This document shows, piece by piece, positions 16,029-26,836 of a stretch of DNA of 48,777 bases. Each line of letters opens with the position of its first letter. Position 1 is the first letter of the stretch. The position numbers were made by a program, and so were the translations under genes. A model generated the notes under the pieces. It had not been told where the DNA came from, did no database searches, and saw only the letters and a program-made list of their open reading frames with translations. The stretch is taken from contig NZ_CAJAXH010000119.1 in assembly GCF_903946935.1 (NCBI RefSeq), forward strand, positions 1 through 48,777. The letters are read 5' to 3'. This DNA comes from an uncultured Thiodictyon sp. GTDB lineage: Bacteria > Pseudomonadota > Gammaproteobacteria > Chromatiales > Chromatiaceae.

Positions 16029-18137
16029 ATGCAACACATCGACGCGAACAGCCCTGAATCTCACTCCGCTGACTTGCCGGCGGAGAACATCGAGCGCCTC
16101 AAGGCCCTGTTCCCGGAACTGCTCACCGAAGGACCGAACGGCGTGGCGGTCAACGTCGACGTACTCAAGTCATTGGTGGGTGACCAGACCGTGACGGATG
16201 CTGAGGAGAAATACGGGCTCAACTGGCACGGCAAGCGCCGCGCCCGCCAGCTTGCACTCACCCCCAGCACCGGCACCCTGCGCCCCTGCCCCGAGGAAAG
16301 CCTGGACTGGGACACCACCCAGAACCTGATGATCGAGGGCGACAATCTGGAGGTGCTCAAGCTCCTGCAGAAAAGCTATGCGGGCAAGGTCAAGCTCATC
16401 TATATCGACCCACCGTACAATACCGGCAATGACTTTGTGTACCCGGACGACTTCCGGGACAACATTCGCAATTACCTGGAATTGACTGCGCAGGTCGCAG
16501 GCGGCGCCAAGATTAGCAGTAATACCGAAGCCAGCGGCCGATTTCATACCGATTGGCTCAATATGATGTATCCGCGAATTAAGCTGGCCTGGAACCTGCT
16601 GAAGGGCGATGGGTTCTTCTTGATCAGCCTCGACGATCATGAGTTCGGACACCTAAGAGCAGTTCTGAATGAACTTTGTGGCGAAGAGAATTTTATCGCC
16701 ACGCTTGTTTTTGATAGAAACAGGAAGAACGATGCCAAGCTTGTTTCCGTCGGCCATGAGTACATGGTGCTTTATGCCAAGAACAAGCAGTTTTTGACTG
16801 AACTCGACGTTCGCCTGCGTGCCCCAAAAGACGGCGTCGATGAAATGCGAGACCTCTTTGCCGAGCTTCGTCATAAACATGGAGATGAATGGGAGGCAAT
16901 CTCAACGCGGTTGAAGGAACACTACGCGGGATTCAGTGATGATGACCCCCGCCTTCCGCTTGCGCGCTTCTCAAAGGTTGACGAACGCGGACCTTACCGG
17001 GATGATGGAGATCCGAGCTGGCCGGGAGGGGGAGGGCCACGTTACGACGTATTTCACCCGGTGACCGGCTTGCCATGCGCGGTCCCGAGTCGGGGCTGGG
17101 TTTGGCCCACCTATGACCGCATGAAACAAGAGATCGACGCCGGGAATATCATATTTGGTCAAGACGAAAAGCGAATCCCATCAATTAGAAGAAATCTGTT
17201 CGAGAAGGACGAGCAAGTCCTGCGGAGCGTGATTTTTAGCTATGCCCAGAAAGCGACCCAAGAGTTTGTCGCGCTATTCGATGGAAAGCCTGTCTTCCAA
17301 AACGCAAAAAGCTACCGTGACCTCCATCGGTTGGCAACGTATCTCACGGAACCCGGTGATTTAATACTGGACTTCTTCGCGGGCTCAGGCACCACCGGCC
17401 ATGGCATTATGCTGGCGAATACAGAAGCTACGGCCGCCCGGCGTTTCATCCTCATCCAATTTCCGGAACCACTAGCATCAGAAAACAAGAATCAGCGGGC
17501 GGCCTGCGAATTTTGTGACGAGATAGAGAAGCCACGCAATATCTCAGAGATTACTAAGGAGCGTTTACGCCGAGCCGCCGCTAAGGTCAAGGCCGAATCT
17601 CCGTTGTTCGCGGGCGGCACCGGTTTCCGCGTGTTTAAACTCGACACATCCAACATCCGCGCCTGGAACCCAAATCCCACAGATCTGGAAGCCGACCTAT
17701 TGTCGCACCTGGACCACTTGGTCGAGGGTCGCACCGAATCCGATATTCTGTACGAGTTGTTGCTCAAACTGGGGCTTGACCTGTGCGTGCCGATCGAAAC
17801 CAAGACCATTGATCCGCAGATGACGCAGATTAACGCAGATAAAGACACGGAATTAATGCCTTATCATCTGCGAACATCTGCGTCATCTGCGGATAAGACG
17901 GCCTTGCGTATCTACTCCGTCGGCGGTGGCGTGCTGATGGCGTGCCTGGCCGAGAAGATCGTGCAAGACCAGGTGGAACCCCTGGCACAGGCCATCGTCG
18001 AGTGGCACCAGACCCTGGCCCCGGCCGGGGACACGACCTGCGTCTTCCGCGACAGCGCCTTCGCCGACGACGTGGCCAAGACCAACCTCAGCGCCATCCT
18101 TGAACAGCATGGCATTCAGAACGTGCGCAGCCTGTGA
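16029..18137 (+). CDS. mod: Type III restriction-modification DNA methyltransferase (Mod)
   Basis: This 702-residue adenine-N6 methyltransferase belongs to the beta group, with the catalytic motif IYIDPPYNTGNDFVY (about residue 130) before the AdoMet motif LDFFAGSGTTGHG (about residue 450). The region between them holds the target-recognition part (DGDPSWPGGGGPRYD; LPCAVPSRGWVWPTYDRM). The N-terminus (ENIERLKALFPELLTEGPNG) is typical of Mod. ATG 16029 is preferred over TTG 15960, which overlaps the previous gene. GGAG lies about 11 bases upstream. It partners with Res, encoded 1.7 kb downstream beyond darTG. A palindromic repeat (17812-17894) adds about 28 residues near residue 595-622. Confidence 0.95.
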   Translation: MQHIDANSPESHSADLPAENIERLKALFPELLTEGPNGVAVNVDVLKSLVGDQTVTDAEEKYGLNWHGKRRARQLALTPSTGTLRPCPEESLDWDTTQNLMIEGDNLEVLKLLQKSYAGKVKLIYIDPPYNTGNDFVYPDDFRDNIRNYLELTAQVAGGAKISSNTEASGRFHTDWLNMMYPRIKLAWNLLKGDGFFLISLDDHEFGHLRAVLNELCGEENFIATLVFDRNRKNDAKLVSVGHEYMVLYAKNKQFLTELDVRLRAPKDGVDEMRDLFAELRHKHGDEWEAISTRLKEHYAGFSDDDPRLPLARFSKVDERGPYRDDGDPSWPGGGGPRYDVFHPVTGLPCAVPSRGWVWPTYDRMKQEIDAGNIIFGQDEKRIPSIRRNLFEKDEQVLRSVIFSYAQKATQEFVALFDGKPVFQNAKSYRDLHRLATYLTEPGDLILDFFAGSGTTGHGIMLANTEATAARRFILIQFPEPLASENKNQRAACEFCDEIEKPRNISEITKERLRRAAAKVKAESPLFAGGTGFRVFKLDTSNIRAWNPNPTDLEADLLSHLDHLVEGRTESDILYELLLKLGLDLCVPIETKTIDPQMTQINADKDTELMPYHLRTSASSADKTALRIYSVGGGVLMACLAEKIVQDQVEPLAQAIVEWHQTLAPAGDTTCVFRDSAFADDVAKTNLSAILEQHGIQNVRSL
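17812..17894. repeat. 83-bp palindromic repeat inserted in frame within mod
   Basis: The left arm 17812-17840 (ATCCGCAGATGACGCAGATT...) and right arm 17866-17894 (ending ATCTGCGTCATCTGCGGAT) are inverted copies matching at 26 of 29 positions by my count. The unit resembles CGCAGAT, like the CGCAAAT arms of the element at 9280-9457. In the mod frame the arms read DPQMTQINADK and RTSASSADK with no stop. Sequence on both sides continues the methyltransferase C-terminal domain, so this looks like a repeat tolerated inside a coding sequence. Confidence 0.8.
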
Positions 18138-18139
18138 CC

Positions 18140-18781
18140 ATGGCACCCCCAATGCAGCCCAAGCTGTACCACATTGCCCATGTGGACCGGCTACCTTCTA
18201 TCGTGGCGGACGGCTGCCTGTGGTGCGATGCAGAGGTGGTCCGTCGCACGCCGGCCGGCACCACGATTGGTATGAGCAACATCAAGCAACGACGCCTGAC
18301 CACCCTCACCTTAAGCAGCCAGCCGGGCGTGCATGTGGGTGATTGCGTGCCGTTCTATTTCTGCCCGCGCTCGGTCATGCTGTATCTGATCTATCAGGCC
18401 AACCATCCCGAACTCGGATACCGCGGCGGCCAAGGCCCGATCATTCACCTGGAGGCCGACCTGCACCAGGTTGTGGCCTGGGCGAATCAGCAAGGGCGGC
18501 GCTGGGCCTTCACCCTCTCGAATGCTGGATCGTACTTCTTTGAAGACCGCTGCGATCTTGCGCGTTTAAGCGAAATCGACTGGAATGCAGTTCAGACGCG
18601 TAATTGGCAGTCATGCAAGGACGGCAAGCAGGCCGAGTTTCTGCTGGAGCACAGTTTTCCCTGGAATCTCGTCGAACGCATCGGCGTGCATTCCCGCGCG
18701 ACTTTTCAGCTGGCAACCAATGCCCTGCCCGTCAATGGCCATCGGCCAGCGGTCGATATTCGTACCGACTGGTACTACTGA
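18140..18781 (+). CDS. darT: DarT-type DNA thymidine ADP-ribosyltransferase toxin (DUF4433)
   Basis: This 213-residue protein shows DarT landmarks: LYHIAHVDRLPSIVADGCLW near the N-terminus, VHVGDCVPFYFCPRSVMLYL (about 75-95), and a C-terminal KQAEFLLEHSFPWNLVERI containing the expected catalytic glutamate region. DarT enzymes attach ADP-ribose to thymidine in single-stranded DNA, blocking replication, and act in phage defence. ATG 18140 was chosen; GTG 18134 overlaps the mod stop and is also possible, and no strong ribosome-binding site is visible, suggesting coupling to mod. The antitoxin gene darG follows after 17 bases. The toxin precedes the antitoxin, as is usual for DarTG. Confidence 0.9.
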   Translation: MAPPMQPKLYHIAHVDRLPSIVADGCLWCDAEVVRRTPAGTTIGMSNIKQRRLTTLTLSSQPGVHVGDCVPFYFCPRSVMLYLIYQANHPELGYRGGQGPIIHLEADLHQVVAWANQQGRRWAFTLSNAGSYFFEDRCDLARLSEIDWNAVQTRNWQSCKDGKQAEFLLEHSFPWNLVERIGVHSRATFQLATNALPVNGHRPAVDIRTDWYY

Positions 18782-18798
18782 AAGAGGAGGTGTCAGCC

Positions 18799-19860
18799 AT
18801 GATCGACTTCACAAGCGGCGACATCCTGAACGATGAATCCGAAGCGCTCATCAATACCGTGAACTGCGTGGGCGTGATGGGTCGCGGCATCGCGTTGCAG
18901 TTCAAGCGCGTCTATCCGGAGAACTTCGATGCTTACGCCGCGGCTTGCAAGCGGGGCGAGGTACAACCCGGACAGATGTTTTTCTTCGAGACCGGCCGGC
19001 TTACCGCACCGCGCTACATCATCAACTTCCCGACCAAACGTCATTGGCGCGGCAAGAGCCGGATCGAGGACATTGAGGCAGGGCTCAAAGCGTTAGTTAC
19101 GTTGATCCAGGAGAAGCAGATTCGCTCCATCGCGATTCCGCCCCTTGGCAGCGGGCTTGGCGGTCTTGATTGGGCCGATGTCAGGCCGCGTATCGAAGCG
19201 GCTTTGAATCGACTCCCTGACGTTCATGTCGCCATCTACGAGCCCAAAGGCGCGCCAGCTTCAGAGGTCATGGCCCGCAACCGCGAGGTACCAAAGATGA
19301 CTCCAGGACGGGCCGCGCTGGTGGAGTTGATGAATCGCTATCTGGCAGGCCTGCTTGATCCCTTTGTGACCCTGCTGGAAGTGCACAAGCTGATGTACTT
19401 TATGCAAGGCGCTGGCGAGCCGCTGCGGCTCACGTTCAAGCAGGCACCGTATGGCCCCTATGCCGAGAATCTACGCCATGTGCTGCACGCCATTGAGGGG
19501 CATCTGACGGTGGGTTATGCGGATGGCGGCGACGCACCGGACAAGCCGCTTAGCTTGGTACCGGGCGCCGTTGAAGACGCGACGCGGTTCTTGTCAGCTC
19601 ATGCCGACACCCGTGTGCGCTTCGACCGGGTTGCGTCACTGGTGGAGGGCTTCGAGTCCCCCTTTGGACTCGATCTACTGTCCACAGTGCATTGGGTCGT
19701 AACACAGATGCCAGTGTCAACAATCGACGACATTGTCGAGCGTACTTACGCCTGGAACGCACGCAAACGGCAGTTCACGCCGCGACAGATCGGAATCGCC
19801 GTTCAGGTTCTGTCGAACCAGGGTTGGATTTCTCAACCCATCAGGGGCGTGCAAGCGTGA
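18799..19860 (+). CDS. darG: DarG antitoxin: macrodomain DNA ADP-ribosyl glycohydrolase with DarT-binding C-terminus
   Basis: The 353-residue protein starts at ATG 18799, preceded by AAAGAGGAGG. The N-terminal macrodomain (about 1-155) contains ALINTVNCVGVMGRGIALQF, INFPTKRHWRGKSRIEDIE and AIPPLGSGLGGLDW, the loops that bind ADP-ribose. This domain removes ADP-ribose from thymidine. The C-terminal half (about 170-353; LVELMNRYLAGLLDPFVTL; KLMYFMQGAGEPLRL; APYGPYAENLRHVLHAIEGH) matches the domain that binds and inhibits DarT. Its stop overlaps the GTG start of res (GTGA), so the antitoxin is translationally linked to the restriction subunit. Confidence 0.92.
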   Translation: MIDFTSGDILNDESEALINTVNCVGVMGRGIALQFKRVYPENFDAYAAACKRGEVQPGQMFFFETGRLTAPRYIINFPTKRHWRGKSRIEDIEAGLKALVTLIQEKQIRSIAIPPLGSGLGGLDWADVRPRIEAALNRLPDVHVAIYEPKGAPASEVMARNREVPKMTPGRAALVELMNRYLAGLLDPFVTLLEVHKLMYFMQGAGEPLRLTFKQAPYGPYAENLRHVLHAIEGHLTVGYADGGDAPDKPLSLVPGAVEDATRFLSAHADTRVRFDRVASLVEGFESPFGLDLLSTVHWVVTQMPVSTIDDIVERTYAWNARKRQFTPRQIGIAVQVLSNQGWISQPIRGVQA

Positions 19861-22800
19861 AACTGCACTTTGAACCCAACCTGGATTTCCAGCTGCAGGC
19901 CATCGAAGCGGTCTGCGACCTATTCCGCGGCCAGGAGGTCTGCCGAACCGAATTCACCGTCACCATGAAGGGGGCGCCGCCGGCCGATGCGGATTCACTG
20001 TTGCCTGGCACGCTTTCTGAGCAGCTGACGCTCGGCATCGCGGAGTCGGACCTGGGCATCGGTAACCGTTTGACCCTGTTGGACGATGAGCTGTTGGAAA
20101 ACCTGCACGCGATCCAGCTTCGCGGCGGTCTTCGACCCTCTACGTCACTGGCTTCGGGCGACTTCACGGTGGAGATGGAGACGGGGACCGGCAAGACGTA
20201 CGTCTACCTGCGAACCATCTTTGAGCTGAACAAGCGCTATGGCTTCGCCAAGTTCGTGATTGTCGTCCCGTCGGTGGCGATCAAAGAGGGGGTCTACAAG
20301 ACCCTTGAGATTACACAGGAACACTTCAAGGGGCTGTATGCCGGCACGCCCTACGACTACTTCCTCTATGATTCGTCGAAGCTGGGGCCGGTGCGCAACT
20401 TCGCCACCAGCTCACAGATTCAGGTCATGATCGTGACCGTGGGGGCCATCAACAAGAAGGACGTCAACAACCTCTACAAGGACAGCGAGAAGACGGGGGG
20501 CGAGAGGCCCATCGACTTGATCCGGGCCACGCGGCCTATCCTGATCGTGGATGAACCGCAAAGCGTCGATGGCGGTCTGTCAGGGAAGGGCAAGGAGGCG
20601 CTCAACGAGATGAACCCGCTCTGCACCCTGCGCTACTCCGCCACCCACGCCGATAAGCACCACATGGTGTTCCGGCTCGACGCGGTGGACGCCTACGAGC
20701 GTAAGCTGGTCAAGCAGATCGAGGTGGCGTCGGCGACCGTAGAAGGGGCGCACAATCGCCCCTTCGTGCGGCTGGTGTCGGTCGGCAATCAGCGCGGTGT
20801 CATCAGTGCGCGGGTGGAGCTGGATGTGGCGGCGGGGTCCGGTGTCGCACGGCGCGAGGTCGTCGTTCAGGACGGTGAGGACCTGGAGCAGACGACACGG
20901 CGTGCGCTCTACCGGGATTGCCGTATCGGTGAGATTCGCGTCCAGGCGGGCAAGGAGTTCATGGAGCTACGGGTACCGGGTGGAGAACACTTTCTGCTCG
21001 TAGGCCAGGCCTGGGGAGACGTGGACCCACTGGCCGTGCAGCGCCAGATGATCCGCCGCACCATCAAGGAGCACCTCGACAAGGAGAAGCGGCTGCGCCC
21101 GGAGGGGATCAAGGTCCTGAGCCTATTCTTTATCGACGCGGTGGACCGCTATCGGCAGTTCGACGCGGACGGTAACCCAGGCAAAGGCGCCTATGCACGC
21201 ATCTTTGAGGAGGAGTACCAGCGACTTGCCCGGCACCCCGACTACAGCAGCCTGTTCGAGGAAGTGGACCTCAGTCACACAGCCGAGGAGGTGCATGGGG
21301 GCTATTTCTCGATCGACAAGAAGAAGGTGGGCGGCAAGTCGGTCGAGGTCCTTAAGAATACGCGCGGCGACACCCAGGCCGACAACGACACCTACACGCT
21401 GATCATGCGCGACAAGGAGCGGCTACTGAGCATGGAGACGCCGCTCAAATTCATCTTCTCGCATTCGGCGCTACGGGAGGGTTGGGACAATCCCAACGTG
21501 TTCCAGATCTGCACCTTGCGCGACATCCAGACGGAACGCGAGCGGCGACAGACCATCGGCCGGGGCCTGCGACTGTGTGTCAACCAGGCTGGCCAGCGCG
21601 TGCGTGGCTTCGACGTCAACACCCTGACCGTGGTGGCGACCGAGAGCTTTGAGGAGTTCGCCGAGAACCTCCAGAAAGAGATCGAGCAGGACACCGGAAT
21701 CCGCTTTGGTATCGTGGAGCGGCATCAGTTCGCGGCGATTTCGGTCACCGGCGAGGATGGCCGGCAGGCGCCGCTGGGCTTCGCGCTGTCTGAGACCCTA
21801 TGGGAGTACCTGAAGGCACAGGGCTTCATTGATGCCAAGTGTCGGGTCCAGGACGCGCTAAGGAAAGCGCTCAAGGATGGCACCCTTTCGGTGCCCGAGC
21901 CCTTCACCCCGCTGCTCGATCAGATCACGACGGTGTTGCGAAAGCTGGCCGGGCGGCTGGAGATCAGGAACGCCGACGAGCGCCGGCCAGTCGGTGTGCG
22001 CAAAGGGGTATTCCTGAGTCCCGAATTCAAGGCGCTGTGGGACCGCATCAAGCACAAGACGACGTACCGCGTGCAGTTCGACAACGAGAAGCTGATCAAC
22101 CAGTGTATCGCCGCGGTGCGCGATGGGCCGCCCGTGTTTAAGGCACGCATCCACTGGCGAAAGGCCGATATCGCGATCGGCAAGGCGGGGGTGGCAGCGA
22201 CCGAGCGCGAGGGCGCCGCAACGGTGTCACCGAACGAGGCCGACATCGAGGTCCCCGACGTGCTTACCGACCTGCAGGACCGCACCCAGCTCACCCGCCG
22301 CACCATCCTGCGCATCCTCACCGGCTGCGGACGGCTTGACGACTTCAGGGGCAATCCGCAGCAGTTCATCGAGCTGACCGCGCAGACCATCAACCGATGC
22401 AAGCGCCTGGCGGTGGTCGACGGAATAAAGTACCAGCGACTGGGTACGGAGCACTACTTTGCGCAGGAGTTGTTTGAGCAGGAGGAACTGAGCGGATATC
22501 TCAAGAACATGCTCAAGGACACCAAGAAGTCAGTGTACGAGCACGTCGTTTTCGACTCGGACACCGAGGCGACCTTTGCCGACCGACTGGAGAAGAACGC
22601 CGACGTGAAGCTGTATGCCAAGCTGCCCGGTTGGTTCAAGGTTCCGACCCCGCTGGGGAGTTACAACCCGGACTGGGCGGTGCTGGTCATGGTGGAGGGC
22701 GGTGAGCGGTTGTATCTGGTCGTCGAGACCAAGGGCAGTCTGTTTGCGGATGACCTGCGCCGCACCGAGGGCGCCAAGATCGCCTGCGGTAAGGCACACT

Positions 22801-22874
22801 TCAAGGCGCTGGCGGTCGGCGCGGCGCCGGCGCGCTATCTGGTGGCGCGCTCACTGGATAACCTCTTGGGGTGA
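19857..22874 (+). CDS. res: Type III restriction endonuclease subunit (Res)
   Basis: The 1005-residue protein starts at GTG 19857, overlapping the darG stop; an upstream in-frame extension lies entirely inside darG. A superfamily 2 helicase/translocase occupies the N-terminal two thirds: Walker A VEMETGTGKTYVYLRTIF (about 105-120), DEPQ-type motif II ILIVDEPQSVDGG, and motif VI area RQTIGRGLRLCVNQ. The C-terminal PD-(D/E)xK nuclease is YNPDWAVLVMVEGG then YLVVETKGS. Together with Mod it forms the complex that cuts DNA after ATP-driven communication between two inversely oriented sites. Length is within the Res range. It is the last gene of the island transcript. Confidence 0.95.
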   Translation: MKLHFEPNLDFQLQAIEAVCDLFRGQEVCRTEFTVTMKGAPPADADSLLPGTLSEQLTLGIAESDLGIGNRLTLLDDELLENLHAIQLRGGLRPSTSLASGDFTVEMETGTGKTYVYLRTIFELNKRYGFAKFVIVVPSVAIKEGVYKTLEITQEHFKGLYAGTPYDYFLYDSSKLGPVRNFATSSQIQVMIVTVGAINKKDVNNLYKDSEKTGGERPIDLIRATRPILIVDEPQSVDGGLSGKGKEALNEMNPLCTLRYSATHADKHHMVFRLDAVDAYERKLVKQIEVASATVEGAHNRPFVRLVSVGNQRGVISARVELDVAAGSGVARREVVVQDGEDLEQTTRRALYRDCRIGEIRVQAGKEFMELRVPGGEHFLLVGQAWGDVDPLAVQRQMIRRTIKEHLDKEKRLRPEGIKVLSLFFIDAVDRYRQFDADGNPGKGAYARIFEEEYQRLARHPDYSSLFEEVDLSHTAEEVHGGYFSIDKKKVGGKSVEVLKNTRGDTQADNDTYTLIMRDKERLLSMETPLKFIFSHSALREGWDNPNVFQICTLRDIQTERERRQTIGRGLRLCVNQAGQRVRGFDVNTLTVVATESFEEFAENLQKEIEQDTGIRFGIVERHQFAAISVTGEDGRQAPLGFALSETLWEYLKAQGFIDAKCRVQDALRKALKDGTLSVPEPFTPLLDQITTVLRKLAGRLEIRNADERRPVGVRKGVFLSPEFKALWDRIKHKTTYRVQFDNEKLINQCIAAVRDGPPVFKARIHWRKADIAIGKAGVAATEREGAATVSPNEADIEVPDVLTDLQDRTQLTRRTILRILTGCGRLDDFRGNPQQFIELTAQTINRCKRLAVVDGIKYQRLGTEHYFAQELFEQEELSGYLKNMLKDTKKSVYEHVVFDSDTEATFADRLEKNADVKLYAKLPGWFKVPTPLGSYNPDWAVLVMVEGGERLYLVVETKGSLFADDLRRTEGAKIACGKAHFKALAVGAAPARYLVARSLDNLLG

Positions 22875-22971
22875 TGACACCACGACTGCCTTGAGTTCTT
22901 CGTGTGCGGGGGACTCATTGAGTCTGCCCAGTGGTATTATGCGGGTGAGTAGACAAGCGGAACGGTGAAAC

Positions 22972-23475
22972 ATGCAACGATCCAACGCAACGACGGTCTT
23001 TCTGGTCATAGTGATCGGCGCAGCAGCCTTTGTCTGGTTCACCAGCCTTGGTTTGCCGCCGCGCGTCGCATCCCATTTCGGGGCCGCGGGTTTGGCAAAC
23101 GGGTTCATGCCGCGCGATTTTTATGTCCGGTTCATGCTCGGATTCGTCGTTGTGTTGCCATCGGTGCTGGTGCTCCTGCCTGCCGCAGGCTTGCGCCACC
23201 CGCGGGCCCGCATCAACCTGCCGAATCGCGACTACTGGCTGGCCCCGGCCCGGCGCACCGCGACGGTCGTGGCGCTGCGCGCGCACATGGCCTATGTCGG
23301 CTGTCTCTTGGCGATTTTCCTCTGCTACGTGCATTGGCTCGTCGTGCGTGCCAACGCGCTGGCCCCGCCGCACCTGTCGATGCCGTGGTTTTTCGGCGGT
23401 CTCGCGGCGTTCGCCATCGCGACGGTTGCTTGGGCATTGCTCCTCATCAGGCATTTCCGTAACGTGCCGCGGTGA
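22972..23475 (+). CDS. Small integral membrane protein, DUF1648-like
   Basis: The 167-residue protein has about four hydrophobic segments (approximately 7-26, 48-70, 98-120 and 135-157). The N-terminus after the first segment (LGLPPRVASHFGAAGLANGF) resembles the 'LP..V..HF...G..NGW' pattern of DUF1648, a domain of unknown function in bacterial membrane proteins. It stands alone between the defence island and acs. The ATG was chosen because it gives the first membrane helix directly; no strong ribosome-binding site is visible (GGTGAAAC). Confidence 0.7.
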   Translation: MQRSNATTVFLVIVIGAAAFVWFTSLGLPPRVASHFGAAGLANGFMPRDFYVRFMLGFVVVLPSVLVLLPAAGLRHPRARINLPNRDYWLAPARRTATVVALRAHMAYVGCLLAIFLCYVHWLVVRANALAPPHLSMPWFFGGLAAFAIATVAWALLLIRHFRNVPR

Positions 23476-23792
23476 GTACTCGTGCATCGCCCGATCGACC
23501 AGAGCCGGCCGGGGGGCACCCCGTACGCGCAGAAACCGCGTTACCGCGCTTAACCAGTAATCTAGAGTGGTAAAAGATCAACCCTGTGCCGGCCCCTTCG
23601 TCGGAAATCCGATTCGGTCCCCAGGGCTGCGGCCTCCGCGGAGCGGGGGCCGCAGCCCTGGGGAGAGAACCCGCTTGGAAAGCCGCTAGCCTAGCGTTTA
23701 GTATTGGCGACCGCACCTTTGCCCTGGGTCCAGCAAGCACCAACGCGTCGATTTCGCTGGACGCCACCACCACCACCATGAGGACATGCCAC
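23476..23792 (+). other. Upstream region of acs with possible promoter
   Basis: These 317 bases hold no convincing gene. After a large hairpin (23619-23663) comes TTGGAA at 23675-23680. It is followed by TTTAGT at 23697-23702 (16-base spacing) or TAGTAT at 23699-23704 (18-base spacing), a weak sigma-70-like pair. The in-frame extension upstream of the acs ATG runs through the hairpin and is probably not translated. AGGAC at 23780-23784 is the likely acs ribosome-binding site. Confidence 0.35.
23619..23663 (+). promoter_or_regulatory. Large perfect hairpin upstream of acs
   Basis: CCCCAGGGCTGCGGCC (23619-23634) is exactly complementary to GGCCGCAGCCCTGGGG (23648-23663) with a 13-base loop, a 16-base GC-rich stem. 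No T-run follows on the plus strand, so it is not a classical terminator in that direction. It may instead be a dispersed palindrome, a processing site, or part of the acs regulatory region. It starts about 144 bases after the DUF1648-like stop. Confidence 0.5.
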
Positions 23793-25742
<1,950 letters not shown>

Positions 25743-25830
25743 GACGGCGGCGGGACGCACCGCGCATTGCGCGCGGGGCGTCTCCCGATGCAGTCTGATT
25801 CGATTAACTTATTGTTTCCCAGGGGTTAAA

Positions 25831-26664
25831 TTGAGTTCTCATCGTCGTGTGGGCGTCTTTGTCGACGCCGAAAATGTCCGTTACAACGGCGGCTACCAGA
25901 TGCGTTATGACGTCTTGCGCCGGTTCGCCGCCCGCGAGAACGGGGTCCTGCAACGTTTGAACACCTATATGGCCTTCGATGCCGAGCGCGCCCGGGAGGA
26001 TATGGAATACGCCAAGAAATCGCGCATCTATCAGCAGATGGTGCGCGACTTTGGCTGGAAGATCACGGTCAAGTTGGTGCGCCGCTATACCGATGAGGCC
26101 GGCAATGTCACCACCAAGGCCAACGCGGATCTCGATATGGCGGTGGATGCCATGCTCCAGGCCGACAAGCTCGACCAGGTCCTGCTGGTCACTGGGGACG
26201 GCGATTTCATCCAAGTGGTGAATGCCCTGCAGAATAAGGGCTGTCGGGTGGAACTGATCGGCTTCAAGAACGTCTCCCGCGATCTTCAGCGGGAAGTGGA
26301 TGCATTCTATTCCGGCTTTCTGATCCCCGATCTGGTGCCCGTCTCCTATGAGCCGCGCAATGAGTGGGGCAAGTCCGGCTCGTGCGTACGTGGGGTCTGC
26401 ACCAAGTGGATTGCCGACAAGGGTTATGGCTTTTTGCGGATCATGGACCACATCTCACCCGACCTGTGGGTCACGGACCCGCGGGCGGAGGGCTCGCCCT
26501 ACGCCAGTGTCTTCTGTCATGTCAACGAGTTGGCTGACGACGTCACCGAGGACCTGTTGATGAATCGGGAGACCGTCCTGGAGTTCTATGTCAACGAGAG
26601 TGAGCAAAAGGACAACGGACTGGTGGCCAAGAACGTCAGGCTCGCCTTTTCAGTCAACCGCTAG
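25831..26664 (+). CDS. NYN (LabA-like PIN-fold) domain protein with C-terminal cold-shock-like domain
   Basis: The 277-residue protein starts at TTG 25831, preceded by AGGGG. The NYN/PIN-like nuclease fold spans about 1-165 with acidic active-site positions in VGVFVDAENVRYN, NADLDMAVDAM and VLLVTGDGDFIQVVN. About 178-275 resembles a cold-shock/OB domain (CTKWIADKGYGFLRI; ASVFCHVNELADD). NYN proteins are predicted RNA nucleases; fusion to a nucleic-acid-binding CSD fits RNA processing or decay. The target is unknown. It stands between acs and the pil operon with its own 88-base upstream gap. Confidence 0.85.
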   Translation: MSSHRRVGVFVDAENVRYNGGYQMRYDVLRRFAARENGVLQRLNTYMAFDAERAREDMEYAKKSRIYQQMVRDFGWKITVKLVRRYTDEAGNVTTKANADLDMAVDAMLQADKLDQVLLVTGDGDFIQVVNALQNKGCRVELIGFKNVSRDLQREVDAFYSGFLIPDLVPVSYEPRNEWGKSGSCVRGVCTKWIADKGYGFLRIMDHISPDLWVTDPRAEGSPYASVFCHVNELADDVTEDLLMNRETVLEFYVNESEQKDNGLVAKNVRLAFSVNR

Positions 26665-26836
26665 CCCGGTCAGGGCGTGACGTGCGCGTACCGACACCGG
26701 TAAGGGTCCTGGTGTCGACGCCCGCCAGGGCGTGGCGCTACGATGGGTCCGGCCATGGCGGGGAGCGATGGCGGACGGTATAGCTCGGATCGTGGCCCCG
26801 CACCCCGCGGGGCCGCCCGAATCGGACAGGCATCCA

